Shown: in pieces, positions 1-7,812 of the stretch
How the letters are laid out: each line of letters begins with the position of its first letter
Numbering within the stretch: position 1 is the stretch's first letter
NCBI GenBank assembly: GCA_002337045.1
Contig: DDFF01000001.1
Coordinates: 1 to 64,000, forward strand
DNA: 64,000 bases
Direction: 5' to 3'
Origin: Bacteroidetes bacterium UBA1935
GTDB taxonomy: Bacteria > Bacteroidota > Bacteroidia > Chitinophagales > Chitinophagaceae
Notes under the pieces: generated by a model
Databases searched by the model: none
What the model saw: only the letters and a program-made list of their open reading frames with translations
What the model was told of the DNA's origin: nothing
Position numbers and translations under genes: made by a program

Positions 1-149
1 AACCAGTTAACAGCCGATTAACAAAACCCAACACTCAGACAACACGGTAAACAGTTGATTTTCAATTATTTAAAGCAAATACAGCACCCTATTAAGGATG
101 CTGCATGCTAGTTTGTTAACCATGTTTGTACCCAAAGCAAGGGTTATGA

Positions 150-698
150 TTAAAGCTGTGTTGCTGTGTATACTACGTCTACAGTGTATGTACCTGCAGG
201 GTAAGCAAAGCCCGGAGCTGCATTGTAGATAACGCTGAATGTTTGTGCACCACCGTTGTTACAGTTTGTCAGCAGGTTTTGAGAAGAGCTTGTAATGTCT
301 GAGAATGCTGTAGTGCTGAATGGAGATACAACTGTACCGCCTGTAGCGTTAGCACTTACTTTCAGGTCCAGTGTACCTTGTACCGGCATTACAGGAGCAG
401 GTGTAGTAGTACCTGTGTAAGTGAAGTTTGCAGCGTTTGATTTTACAGCCACACCGAATTTTTTGTTAGAACGTACTTTCAGTTCCTGTGCTGCAGAGCT
501 AACACCATTTGCGTAGTCGTTAACTGTGTTGAAAGCCAGATTAACTGCTGCACCTGTTGCAGTACCTGATCCAGTAAATGTCAGTTCGATTGCGTTGCTC
601 AGGTTCAGGTTTACTGTCTGAGTAGCTGTAGATGAAACCTGTGCGTTTGCTGCGAAACCAGAGATTGCCAGTGCTGCGATTGCGATTACTTTTTTCAT
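150..698 (-). CDS. Secreted beta-rich protein, tandem paralogue 1
   Basis: This 182-residue protein begins with a signal peptide (MKKVIAIAALAISGFAANAQ, cleavage near residue 19-20). The mature part is rich in Thr, Ser, Ala, Gly and Val in a short-strand pattern typical of a beta-sandwich surface or fimbria-like protein. The central stretch with LKVRSNKKF and TTPAPVMPV is almost identical to the gene at 985-1527, so the two are a tandem duplication. They differ mainly between residues 115 and 150, where this copy has an extra Cys (LTNCNNGG). I recognise no enzyme motif. A structural or coat/adhesion role resembling DUF4402-type proteins is only an inference. The leader is long and A/C-rich, which suggests strong translation. 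Confidence 0.75.
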   Translation of the reverse strand: MKKVIAIAALAISGFAANAQVSSTATQTVNLNLSNAIELTFTGSGTATGAAVNLAFNTVNDYANGVSSAAQELKVRSNKKFGVAVKSNAANFTYTGTTTPAPVMPVQGTLDLKVSANATGGTVVSPFSTTAFSDITSSSQNLLTNCNNGGAQTFSVIYNAAPGFAYPAGTYTVDVVYTATQL

Positions 699-810
699 TG
701 TGTTGTTTTGTTTTTTGTTTTTGTTAATTGATGAATTGTTTGTGTTTAGAAATTATTGTTTGCTGCCTTACGGGGCTGCTGTGTTTTGTTGTTTGTTTGT
801 TTTGATAATG

Positions 811-818
811 CAAACATA
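811..818 (-). promoter_or_regulatory. Bacteroidota -7 element for the gene at 150-698
   Basis: On the minus strand the sequence is TATGTTTG, a match to TAnnTTTG. A weak TGTG lies about 19 bp upstream in the -33 position. The predicted transcript has a leader of about 105 nt rich in CAAA/CAACA units. Confidence 0.5.
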
Positions 819-933
819 CTACCGTAAATGCCTCTGCCACATCACTAACATTAGTAGTTCTTATCACTAAGCACCGGGTTAACAAACGGTTTGCAAAACA
901 TAATCTGCAACAGCTTAAATATATATACATAGC

Positions 934-963
934 AAAAGAGCGTCCTTACGGGGACGCTCTTTA
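934..963 (-). terminator. Rho-independent terminator after the 985-1527 gene
   Basis: A hairpin with arms AAAGAGCGTCC and GGACGCTCTTT and a short loop lies about 20 bp beyond the stop codon of the leftward gene at 985-1527. It separates the two paralogues into independent transcripts. Confidence 0.8.
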
Positions 964-984
964 TATATAGTATGTAGTATCAGA

Positions 985-1527
985 TTATTGCTGAGTAGCA
1001 GTGTAAACTACGTCTACAGTGTAAGTACCTGCAGGGTAAGTGAAACCAGGTGTTGCATTGTACATTACGCTGAATGTTTGGTTACCACCGTTCAAACCAT
1101 TAGCTATCAGGTTAGCAGCTGTTGCAGACAGGCTAGTGTAGCCAGCGAAAGTACCTGCGATAGTACCACCTGTACCGTTAGCGCTTACTTTAAGACCCAG
1201 AACACCGGAAACAGGCATTACAGGAGCAGGAGTTGTAGAACCAGTGTAAGAGAAACTTGCGTTGTTAGTTTTTACTGTTACGTCGAATTTTTTGTTAGAA
1301 CGTACTTTCAGTTCCTGTGCAGTTGACTGAACACCGTTTGCGTAGTCGTTAACTGTGTTGAAAGCCAGGTTAACCGCTGCACCTGTTGCAGTACCAGACC
1401 CTGTGAATGTCAACTCGATTGCGTTGCTCAGGTTCAGATTAACTGTTTGAGTAGCTGTAGATGCAACTTGTGCTTTTGCTGCGATACCTACGAATGACAG
1501 TGCTGCGATTGCGATGATTTTTTTCAT
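985..1527 (-). CDS. Secreted beta-rich protein, tandem paralogue 2
   Basis: This 180-residue paralogue of the 150-698 product has the same layout: signal peptide ending in KAQ near residue 20, a conserved NLNLSNAIELTFTGSG segment, a central LKVRSNKKF and TTPAPVMPV block, and a conserved C-terminal end (PAGTYTVDVVYTATQ). It has its own promoter and terminator. Upstream, TTTG, 21 bp and cATATTTG form a near-consensus promoter, followed by an A/C-rich leader of about 60 nt. It is probably exported and abundant. The function is not known; divergence between the copies is concentrated in one surface-like segment (about residues 113-145). Confidence 0.75.
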   Translation of the reverse strand: MKKIIAIAALSFVGIAAKAQVASTATQTVNLNLSNAIELTFTGSGTATGAAVNLAFNTVNDYANGVQSTAQELKVRSNKKFDVTVKTNNASFSYTGSTTPAPVMPVSGVLGLKVSANGTGGTIAGTFAGYTSLSATAANLIANGLNGGNQTFSVMYNATPGFTYPAGTYTVDVVYTATQQ

Positions 1528-1595
1528 AATTGTTTGTTTTTGTTTGTTACTGTTTTAGTTTGTTTTTAAAAATGTTTTTGTTGTTGATTGTGATG

Positions 1596-1603
1596 CAAAT
1601 ATG
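1596..1603 (-). promoter_or_regulatory. Near-consensus promoter for the 985-1527 gene
   Basis: The minus strand reads CATATTTG (one mismatch to TAnnTTTG) with TTTG 21 bp upstream. Transcription would start about 60 nt before the ATG. Confidence 0.45.
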
Positions 1604-1774
1604 GGGGTACGGACAGGCCCATGTCAAATTTTGCCCCGTTGTTAACACGGGGTTCACAACCAATTAACGAGCGGTTAACAATTGTAAATCAAGCAGTTAC
1701 AACACTTTCATCACATACAACCCTTGTAAACACTGGATTTTTGACGTATTTTACCAGTACCAAAACCTACCCTT

Positions 1775-2632
1775 ATGAGGTACTTATTTATCTTATTGAT
1801 TTGCAGTGTGATGCACAATACCTATGCTCAAAAGGCAGATACAATTCACGTGTTTTTCCCGGTAGCAACTTCTGCCCTATCTGCAAATAGCAAACAAACA
1901 CTCGACAGCTTGTTATATAATGATATCATTACAAAGGGAAGGAAAGTAGGATTGATAGGCTATGCAGACAATACAGGTACGGATTCTATTAATAATCCCC
2001 TATCGCTGGAAAGAGCAAAAGCGGTAGCCAACTACCTGCAATACATGGGCATTGACACCACTGATATTGAGTTGGTAACAGGCAAAGGAGCCATTAAGCG
2101 AAATACACAAACAAGTCAACAATCAGACAGACGGGTGGATATAATACCCGGAGGATTTAAAAAGAAAGCTTTAGTAACATCTTCTGATATTACAGCTATA
2201 CAGCAACTGGCTACCATAGAAAAAGGGCAGAAGGTTAGCCTGAATAATATCATTTTCCTTGCCGGCACACCTGTTATACTTGAAAAGTCATATCCTGTCT
2301 TGCAGGCATTAACTAAGACTCTCAAAGAGAACCCGAATATAAAAATAAGAATAGAGGGGCATGTGTGCTGTTACAGAGGGAATATACCACCACCAAAATA
2401 CCCCTACAGTAAATATAGCATGAATAGCCTTGCCGAGCAGGACAGAATAGAACAAACCCTATCTGATGACCGAGCCTATGAAGTTAAAAAATACCTTATG
2501 AAACATGGCATTGACCCTCAAAGGCTCAGTTGCAAAGGGTTCGGTACTACAGTACCATTGTACGAACCGGATGGTAAAACAATGAATCAGGATAAAAACC
2601 GACGTGTAGAGATAAGAATTATGGATAAATAG
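1775..2632 (+). CDS. Exported protein with two tandem OmpA-like domains
   Basis: The 285-residue product has a signal peptide (MRYLFILLICSVMHNTYAQ) and then two OmpA C-terminal-type domains with no beta-barrel. Domain 1 (about residues 25-125) keeps the peptidoglycan-binding pattern GYADNTG and LSLERAKAVANYL, ending in SDRRVDI. Domain 2 (about 150-283) keeps LSDDRAYEVKKYL and DKNRRVEIRI, but the usual GHTD motif is replaced by GHVCC and a long insert follows. It is therefore likely to be periplasmic and to bind peptidoglycan through domain 1. Domain 2 may have lost binding or changed ligand. The gene stands alone and converges on the SRPBCC gene. Confidence 0.85.
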   Translation: MRYLFILLICSVMHNTYAQKADTIHVFFPVATSALSANSKQTLDSLLYNDIITKGRKVGLIGYADNTGTDSINNPLSLERAKAVANYLQYMGIDTTDIELVTGKGAIKRNTQTSQQSDRRVDIIPGGFKKKALVTSSDITAIQQLATIEKGQKVSLNNIIFLAGTPVILEKSYPVLQALTKTLKENPNIKIRIEGHVCCYRGNIPPPKYPYSKYSMNSLAEQDRIEQTLSDDRAYEVKKYLMKHGIDPQRLSCKGFGTTVPLYEPDGKTMNQDKNRRVEIRIMDK

Positions 2633-2634
2633 AA

Positions 2635-2662
2635 ACGGGAAGCATTTGTGCCTCCCGTCTAT
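2635..2662. terminator. Hairpin between convergent genes
   Basis: Arms ACGGGAAGC and GCCTCCCGT pair imperfectly around a short loop just after the stop of the OmpA-domain gene and before the stop of the leftward gene at 2682. It probably serves as a terminator. Confidence 0.55.
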
Positions 2663-2681
2663 ATATATTGTATATAACTTA

Positions 2682-3650
2682 TTAGCGTTTCCCTGCAAGG
2701 TAGTCTTCCAATTGTTTGAAGGTACCACCAAAACCTTGCTCCATGTTACCATAGTTCTCTTCATAGGTCTTGTGTTCTTCGGCTGTTGCATTTAATGGTC
2801 CGCCCATTATTGTCAGGATAGTTTTATCACCATCTTCTTTCAGCGTCAGTACATTCAACATCTCCTTAGGCCATGTCGGGCTGAAAGGTACAGGTGCCAA
2901 TCCGCCATCTTCATCTGAAAATGAGTTGATGAATACGATACGTTCTGGCGCTTTAATATCTCTGTATATAAACCTGCCCCATGATGTCATGCCATTTGCC
3001 GTCATGCTATAGTGAAAGATACCACCGGGTTTAAAATCCAGTTTCTTCACTACAATATCAAAGCCTGCAGGCCCCCACCATTTGGTTAATGCATCTGCAT
3101 TATTAAATACGTTAAATACATCTTCTCTTTTAGCATTCAATTCTTTACGGATAACGAAAACACTTGCCGGTGGATTCTCGCTTAGCATCACAGCTATGAA
3201 TTCTTCCAGCTTGTTGAGCGTTTGGGTTTGTCCTTCCATAGCACCGTACTCGCGTACCACAGCATCGCGTTCTTCCTGTGTCGAGAACACCATACGCATG
3301 GTAAGACGTGTCTTATTCCCCTCCACTTCAAATGTTACGGTAACATGAAACTGAAGAGAACTGCCGTCTGTATCATCACTATGTTCATACACAAGGCGCT
3401 CATTTGGCACTACCTCGGTAAACAGTATTTTGTTGGGGTAATCCCTGCCATCGGGACCATGCATTGTGAAACGCCACACACCACCAACCGATACGTTCAT
3501 TTCTTTATTGCTGTTTGTAAACCCCTCAGGTCCCCACCATTTCAGTATGTGTTCGGCTTTTGTCCATACTTCATACACCAATTCTCTTGGTGCATTTAAT
3601 AGCCTGACACTGGTTATCTCTCTGTTTGATGTGTCTGTTACAGTTGACAT
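2682..3650 (-). CDS. Two-domain SRPBCC (AHSA1-type) protein
   Basis: The 322-residue protein is a head-to-tail fusion of two START/Bet v1-like AHSA1 domains. Each opens with the family pattern: VYEVWTKAEHILKWWGPEGF near residues 25-45 and VFNVFNNADALTKWWGPAGF near 180-200. Each also has the mid-domain GG(V/I)(W/F) strand and a C-terminal helix. Such domains form a hydrophobic ligand cavity; the ligand cannot be told from sequence. The gene follows the ArsR gene by 16 bp and is surely co-transcribed with it. In the second module (17712-18965) the two SRPBCC domains are separate genes, so this copy is a fusion or that one a split. Confidence 0.9.
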   Translation of the reverse strand: MSTVTDTSNREITSVRLLNAPRELVYEVWTKAEHILKWWGPEGFTNSNKEMNVSVGGVWRFTMHGPDGRDYPNKILFTEVVPNERLVYEHSDDTDGSSLQFHVTVTFEVEGNKTRLTMRMVFSTQEERDAVVREYGAMEGQTQTLNKLEEFIAVMLSENPPASVFVIRKELNAKREDVFNVFNNADALTKWWGPAGFDIVVKKLDFKPGGIFHYSMTANGMTSWGRFIYRDIKAPERIVFINSFSDEDGGLAPVPFSPTWPKEMLNVLTLKEDGDKTILTIMGGPLNATAEEHKTYEENYGNMEQGFGGTFKQLEDYLAGKR

Positions 3651-3666
3651 ATTTATATAGTTTTAG

Positions 3667-3990
3667 TTATTTGTCTTTTTTAGATTGTAGTTCATCGAGG
3701 TAGTTTTCCAGAGAATCGAGCTTCTGTTCCCAGAACTGCTTGTATTGTGCTACCCAATCCGACACCTGATTTAACTTCTCTAATCTAGCCTCACAAAAAC
3801 GCTCTCTGCCTTTCTGTTTTACTTCAATTAAGCCGCATTCTGTCAAGAGCTTTATGTGTTTATATATAGCAGTACGGCTCACATCAAACTTCTCAGCCAC
3901 CGCATTTACATTCAGCGACTGGTGTGCTACCATGTTGATGATTTGCCTGCGCGTGGGGTCTGCTATTGCCTGAAATACATCTCTTCTCAT
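3667..3990 (-). CDS. ArsR-family winged-helix repressor (module 1)
   Basis: The start was placed at MRRDVFQAIADPTRRQI (107 residues). This matches the start of the paralogue at 18965, whereas an upstream extension would run through the promoter repeats. The helix-turn-helix is about residues 30-70 (AVAEKFDVSRTAIYKHIKLL), followed by a basic wing with KQKGRER. No metal-binding cysteine pair of the classical ArsR/SmtB sites is seen, as in the SRPBCC-associated subgroup. It probably represses its own operon with the downstream SRPBCC gene by binding the doublet at 3994-4044. Confidence 0.9.
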   Translation of the reverse strand: MRRDVFQAIADPTRRQIINMVAHQSLNVNAVAEKFDVSRTAIYKHIKLLTECGLIEVKQKGRERFCEARLEKLNQVSDWVAQYKQFWEQKLDSLENYLDELQSKKDK

Positions 3991-3993
3991 TTC

Positions 3994-4044
3994 ATGTAAC
4001 CTTTTGGTTTCACAAATATAAATGTAACCTTTTGGTTTCACAAA
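3994..4044 (-). promoter_or_regulatory. Promoter embedded in a direct-repeat operator (module 1)
   Basis: On the minus strand TTTG (4041-4044), 20 bp and TATATTTG (4013-4020) form a full Bacteroidota promoter. The element TTTGTGAAACCAAAAGGTTAC occurs twice, 28 bp apart. Copy 1 begins with the -33 TTTG and copy 2 begins with the TTTG of the -7 box. Each copy contains imperfect dyad halves (AACC and GGTT). A repressor bound to both would cover the whole core promoter, so this is the probable ArsR operator. Confidence 0.8.
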
Positions 4045-4056
4045 ATATTTTTCAAT

Positions 4057-4084
4057 AAAAAAAGTGGCTCGTATGAACCACTTG
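4057..4084 (-). terminator. Terminator after yggS
   Basis: On the minus strand CAAGTGG and CCACTT pair around a loop and are followed by a run of seven T residues, shortly after the yggS stop codon. Confidence 0.8.
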
Positions 4085-4110
4085 AATATTATCAATTGAA
4101 AATGAATGAA

Positions 4111-4794
4111 TTATGCGGGATAATTTCTTGCACCAAATAGCATACTACCTATCCGTACCATGGTACTACCCTCTTCTATGGCGGCGTGATAATCACCACT
4201 CATACCCATGCTGCAGGTATCAAAATGAGATTTACCAATGAAATAAGTAGCCTTCAGATGTTTGAAGCAATTGTTCAATCTGGCAAACTCTACTCGTACT
4301 TGCACTACGTCATCCGTAAATGTTGCCATACCCATCAGTCCGCATATTTCTACATTTTGCAGGGTATCCTTTTGTGCTTCGTAGTATTCCATTAGTTCGG
4401 TAATACCACGTTCATCTAGGCCATGTTTGGTTTCTTCATCTGCTATATGCAATTGAAGCAACACTTTAATTGTACGGTTGTGTTTAGCAGCTTGCTTATT
4501 TATTTCTTCAAGTAGTTTGAAGCTATCAACAGCATGTATCAGATACACATAAGGCGCTATGTATTTTATCTTATTGCTTTGAAGATGCCCTATATAATGC
4601 CAACGGATATCGCTAGGAAGTATTGGTTGTTTCTCTACCAGTTCCTGCACATAGTTCTCTCCAAAATCCCGTTGACCAAGATTGTATAAATCCTGAATAT
4701 CGCTTGCAGGTTTGGTTTTAGAAACCGCAACCAGTGTTACACCCTTTGCTGTTAATTCTTCCGTAAGCGATTGCCATACTTCCGCATTCACCAT
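4111..4794 (-). CDS. yggS: PLP homeostasis protein, YggS/PLPBP family
   Basis: The 227-residue protein matches the YggS/PROSC family over its full length. The PLP-binding lysine is in LVAVSKTKP (about residues 20-28), followed by FGENYVQEL, WHYIGHLQSNK, GLMGMAT and the C-terminal phosphate-binding SMGMSGD and TMVRIGSMLFG. The family binds pyridoxal phosphate on a TIM-barrel fold without known catalytic turnover and buffers B6 vitamer pools in the cytosol. It lies 6 bp after panB and is probably translated from the same message. Confidence 0.95.
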   Translation of the reverse strand: MVNAEVWQSLTEELTAKGVTLVAVSKTKPASDIQDLYNLGQRDFGENYVQELVEKQPILPSDIRWHYIGHLQSNKIKYIAPYVYLIHAVDSFKLLEEINKQAAKHNRTIKVLLQLHIADEETKHGLDERGITELMEYYEAQKDTLQNVEICGLMGMATFTDDVVQVRVEFARLNNCFKHLKATYFIGKSHFDTCSMGMSGDYHAAIEEGSTMVRIGSMLFGARNYPA

Positions 4795-4800
4795 ACTTAT

Positions 4801-5616
4801 TTAGTATTGTTCCTTTTCGTTAGGGAAATCTTTGCTCTTTACGTCTTGTATATACTGCTCCGTTGCAGTCTTTATCTGGTCGTACAGATTGAGGTAACGA
4901 CGCAGGAAACGCGGCGAGAAATCTTTGTTGATGCCCAGCATATCGTGCATTACCAGTACCTGGCCATCTACACCACCACCTGCACCAATACCTATGATGG
5001 GTATCTTCACTTCCTCTGCTACGCGCTGACCAAGTGCAGCAGGTATCTTCTCTAATACAATAGAAAAACAGCCGGCTTCTTCCAGTAGCCTTGCATTCTT
5101 TACCAATGCTTCGGCCTCTGCTTCTTCCTTAGCACGTACTGCATAGGTACCAAACTTATAGATAGACTGTGGTGTAAGACCCAAGTGACCCATAACAGGA
5201 ACACCTGCACTTATAATACGCTTGATGGAATCTACCACTTCTTCACCGCCTTCCAGCTTGATGGCATGCGCACCAGTTTCTTTCATAATGCGGATGGCAG
5301 AGTTCAGTGCTTCTTTACTATTGCCCTGATAAGTACCAAAAGGCAGGTCTACCACTACCAGACAACGGCTGATGGCACGTACTACGCTTTGTGCATGGTA
5401 TATCATCTGGTCGAGCGTAATAGGGAGTGTGGTTTCGTGGCCTGCCATCACGTTTGATGCGCTATCGCCAACCAGCAATACATCTATGCCTGCATCATCC
5501 AGAATGCGTGCCATCGAAAAATCGTAGGCAGTTAGCATTGATATTTTCTCACCCTGTTGCTTCATTACCTGAAGCGTATTGGTGGTAACCTTCGTTATTT
5601 CTTTATGTACAGACAT
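4801..5616 (-). CDS. panB: 3-methyl-2-oxobutanoate hydroxymethyltransferase
   Basis: PanB transfers a hydroxymethyl group from methylene-tetrahydrofolate to alpha-ketoisovalerate, the first committed step of pantothenate synthesis. Family motifs are present: SMLTAYDFSMARILDDAGID, LLVGDSASNVMAGHETT, GAHAIKLEGG, VMGHLGLTPQS and IGIGAGGGVDGQVLV. The start was set at MSVHKEITKV (271 residues, the family length). A longer open frame reaches back through the palindromic repeat at 5629-5735 and is not credible. It is followed at 6 bp by yggS. CoA synthesis is represented again by coaX at 60705. Confidence 0.96.
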   Translation of the reverse strand: MSVHKEITKVTTNTLQVMKQQGEKISMLTAYDFSMARILDDAGIDVLLVGDSASNVMAGHETTLPITLDQMIYHAQSVVRAISRCLVVVDLPFGTYQGNSKEALNSAIRIMKETGAHAIKLEGGEEVVDSIKRIISAGVPVMGHLGLTPQSIYKFGTYAVRAKEEAEAEALVKNARLLEEAGCFSIVLEKIPAALGQRVAEEVKIPIIGIGAGGGVDGQVLVMHDMLGINKDFSPRFLRRYLNLYDQIKTATEQYIQDVKSKDFPNEKEQY

Positions 5617-5628
5617 AAAACCAAATCT

Positions 5629-5735
5629 ACCCCAAACCCCTAAAGGGGCTTCCTCATTGGTTGTTTGGGAAATTAATAATAAAAACAAATGTACTACATT
5701 ACTCAACATTCCCCCTTCAGGGGTTAGGGGTATTA
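5629..5735. repeat. Palindromic intergenic element with inverted arms (element A)
   Basis: The left arm (about 5629-5654) contains CCCCAAACCCCTAAAGGGG and the right arm (about 5707-5735) contains CCCTTCAGGGGTTAGGGG. Each arm is itself a small hairpin, and the two are inverted copies around about 55 bp. The mvaB stop codon (5733-5735) lies in the right edge. The C-rich arm recurs at 22660-22793. Confidence 0.7.
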
Positions 5736-6590
5736 TATAAACACCTCCGCAGCCATCAACCATGCTTTGTTGAAGGCTTCGCGGTTGATAGGCAGCACTA
5801 TATTGTTCTTATCTGCCCATTGAATGATGTTTTCTGTAGCAATATTACCTACCAACTCGTCTTCCGCCATCGGGCAGCCGCCTATACCTTTCATGGCACT
5901 GTCGAAACGGACACAACCACTGTTGTAAGCCGATAGCAGTTTTTCTTCCCAAGTAGCAGCATTGCTGTGGAAGTGAGCACCTATGTGTACATCCTTAAAC
6001 TCGGGTACCAGTGTATTGAAGATATACTCAATATTATCAGGCTTTGCTACACCTACAGTATCAGACATGGCTATGGTTTTAATACCCATCTCTACCAGTT
6101 TGCCTACCCATTTGATGGCTACCTCTGCACTATACTCATCGCCATACGGATTGCCAAAACCCATAGATATATATACTACCAGTTCTTTACCATGTTGCAC
6201 ACAGAGGTTTTGTATCTCCTCTACCTGCTTCAGCGATTCGGCAATGGTCTTGTTGGTATTCCTTAGCTGGAAAGTCTCTGATATAGAAAACGGGAAACCC
6301 AGATAATGTATCTGCTCGTACCCCACTGCCTCCTCAGCACCACGTGTATTGGCTATGATGGCAAGCAGCTTTGTATTAACACCGTCCAATTGCAGTTGTG
6401 GTATTACATCCTTCGTATCTGCCAGCTGCGGTATGGCTTTGGCAGAAACAAAAGAACCAAAATCCAGCACATCAAAACCTACCTGCAGCAGTGTATTCAG
6501 GTACTTCACCTTTACCTCTGTAGTAATATGGTGCTTCCAACCCTGCATGGCATCGCGGGGACATTCTATAAGTGTTATGCTTTTTTGCAT
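5733..6590 (-). CDS. Hydroxymethylglutaryl-CoA lyase
   Basis: The 285-residue protein is a DRE-TIM-family aldolase-type lyase that cleaves HMG-CoA to acetyl-CoA and acetoacetate, as in leucine degradation. The start is MQKSITLIECPRDAMQGW. An acidic/Arg catalytic start (ECPRDAMQG), FDVLDFGSFVS, the metal-binding GAHFHSN and the lyase signature with the reactive Cys (GIGGCPMAEDELVGN, about residues 233-247) are all visible. The last codons run into the palindromic element at 5629-5735. Liuv-type 2-isopropylmalate or homocitrate synthases share the fold, but the GGCP loop points to HMG-CoA lyase. Confidence 0.9.
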   Translation of the reverse strand: MQKSITLIECPRDAMQGWKHHITTEVKVKYLNTLLQVGFDVLDFGSFVSAKAIPQLADTKDVIPQLQLDGVNTKLLAIIANTRGAEEAVGYEQIHYLGFPFSISETFQLRNTNKTIAESLKQVEEIQNLCVQHGKELVVYISMGFGNPYGDEYSAEVAIKWVGKLVEMGIKTIAMSDTVGVAKPDNIEYIFNTLVPEFKDVHIGAHFHSNAATWEEKLLSAYNSGCVRFDSAMKGIGGCPMAEDELVGNIATENIIQWADKNNIVLPINREAFNKAWLMAAEVFI

Positions 6591-6701
6591 TGTATCAGAA
6601 ATAGAGTGTAAAGATAGATTTAAGCTCGTATTAACTACCAATAAGTGTATATATTGATTTTATAATGTTGTGGCACATTAACTTTACTAAAAAACATAAA
6701 T

Positions 6702-7022
6702 ATGTTACTATCAACAACCAACAATCTGGAAGGGAAAAACATTAAAGAATACAAAGGTGTGGTATTTGGCGAAACAATTATCGGCGCAAACCTGTTCAAA
6801 GACTTGTTTGCTTCAATACGCGATATAGTTGGTGGCAGATCAGGTACATATGAGCGTGTGCTTGCTGAAGCACGTGAGACTGCATTGAATGAGATGTCGC
6901 AAAGTGCTATGGCGTTGGGCGCAAATGGTGTAATTGGTATTGATGTTGACTATGAAGTTGTCGGGCAGTCCGGCAGCATGCTGATGGTAAGTGTTTCAGG
7001 CACTGCCGTAATTATCGAATAG
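6702..7022 (+). CDS. YbjQ/UPF0145-family protein
   Basis: The 106-residue protein matches the YbjQ-like family across its length: IKEYKGVVFGETIIGANLFKD, a central helix with RETALNEMSQSAMALGANGVIGIDVDYE, and a terminal beta-strand with GTAVIIE. The family forms small pentameric cytosolic barrels. It is annotated as putative heavy-metal-binding, but its function is not settled. It stands alone, divergent from the HMG-CoA lyase gene and convergent with mqnA (6 bp between stop codons). Confidence 0.88.
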   Translation: MLLSTTNNLEGKNIKEYKGVVFGETIIGANLFKDLFASIRDIVGGRSGTYERVLAEARETALNEMSQSAMALGANGVIGIDVDYEVVGQSGSMLMVSVSGTAVIIE

Positions 7023-7028
7023 TAATCA

Positions 7029-7769
7029 TCAGGGGTGTATAAGTTCCAGAAACTTCTGCATCCCTTTCTTCTTCTCTTCATCCAGCAGGTAGTGGATGTT
7101 TTCGGTATAGTAGGTATGCAGGTCGTAATATGGGAAAGGATTCTGCGCTACTACCTCATCTATATGCTTTAGCCCTTCTGCGTTGGCGGCATTGAAGGCT
7201 GTAATGAATTCCTGTGGTAATTGCTTATTGGCTACCCAAGCAGCAAATACAAACGGTAAGCCTGTCAGTTCCTTCCAGCCCTTAGCCAGATCATAGATAT
7301 AATCGAAATTGGTGAGTTGTTTCAACGCCCTGTCGCCTATGATGACACCTGCAGTAGTACCGTTAATGTAATCTATATAGTTTTCTGTTGCGGGTTTAAA
7401 CACTACTTTCTTCTTCCACAGTTTTTCCAGCAGCAATTGCGCCAGCCTTACAGATGTACGGCTTTGGTAGTCCAGATACACAGTTTCTATCTCCTCCATC
7501 GGTACCATGCTGAATATGCACACAGATGCTACATTGCCATCGCTGGCTATGCCATAGTCTGTTATTATCTGTGCATTGGGTATTGTAGGTATGGCTGCTA
7601 CCGGCAGCAGTGCCAGATCTATATCGCCACGTTGCAAAGCACCAGCTACATTGGCAGGATAATCTGCTACCAGCTCAATGCTGTTCATCACTTCGCTACG
7701 TTCTATACCGTATAGCAATGGCTTGGTATTCAAATAACTTACCGGTGCAACTTTTATTTTGGCGCTCAA
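7029..7769 (-). CDS. mqnA: Chorismate dehydratase of the futalosine menaquinone pathway
   Basis: The 246-residue product has the MqnA/periplasmic-binding-like fold: KIKVAPVSYLNTKPLLYGIE at the N-terminus, GDIDLALLPVAAI, YLDYQSRTSVRLAQLLL and a GVIIGDRALK segment. MqnA converts chorismate to 3-enolpyruvyl-benzoate, the first step of menaquinone synthesis by the futalosine route. The start codon is TTG; no ATG lies upstream in frame before the conserved N-terminus. The promoter at 7787-7794 is only about 10 nt from the start codon, so the leader is very short. It is divergent from rnhA. Confidence 0.92.
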   Translation of the reverse strand: MSAKIKVAPVSYLNTKPLLYGIERSEVMNSIELVADYPANVAGALQRGDIDLALLPVAAIPTIPNAQIITDYGIASDGNVASVCIFSMVPMEEIETVYLDYQSRTSVRLAQLLLEKLWKKKVVFKPATENYIDYINGTTAGVIIGDRALKQLTNFDYIYDLAKGWKELTGLPFVFAAWVANKQLPQEFITAFNAANAEGLKHIDEVVAQNPFPYYDLHTYYTENIHYLLDEEKKKGMQKFLELIHP

Positions 7770-7774
7770 CAGAC

Positions 7775-7794
7775 TAAATTTGGGCGCAAAGATA
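7775..7794. promoter_or_regulatory. Back-to-back divergent promoter, mqnA/rnhA
   Basis: TAAATTTG at 7775-7782 on the plus strand (toward rnhA) and TATCTTTG on the minus strand at 7787-7794 (toward mqnA) both match TAnnTTTG. They are separated by only 4 bp, forming a near-palindromic block. Predicted starts are near 7789 (plus) and 7780 (minus). The -33 regions are weak. Confidence 0.6.
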
Positions 7795-7812
7795 GCACTC
7801 GCTACCCAATTG

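Noticed and set aside
724..930. 68-codon open frame between the tandem paralogues
   Set aside because: It lies across the promoter of the 150-698 gene and has no start signal or family match.
988..1326. Plus-strand open frame opposite the secreted paralogue
   Set aside because: It is antisense to a gene with a clear signal peptide, paralogue and promoter, and its own product has no recognisable feature.
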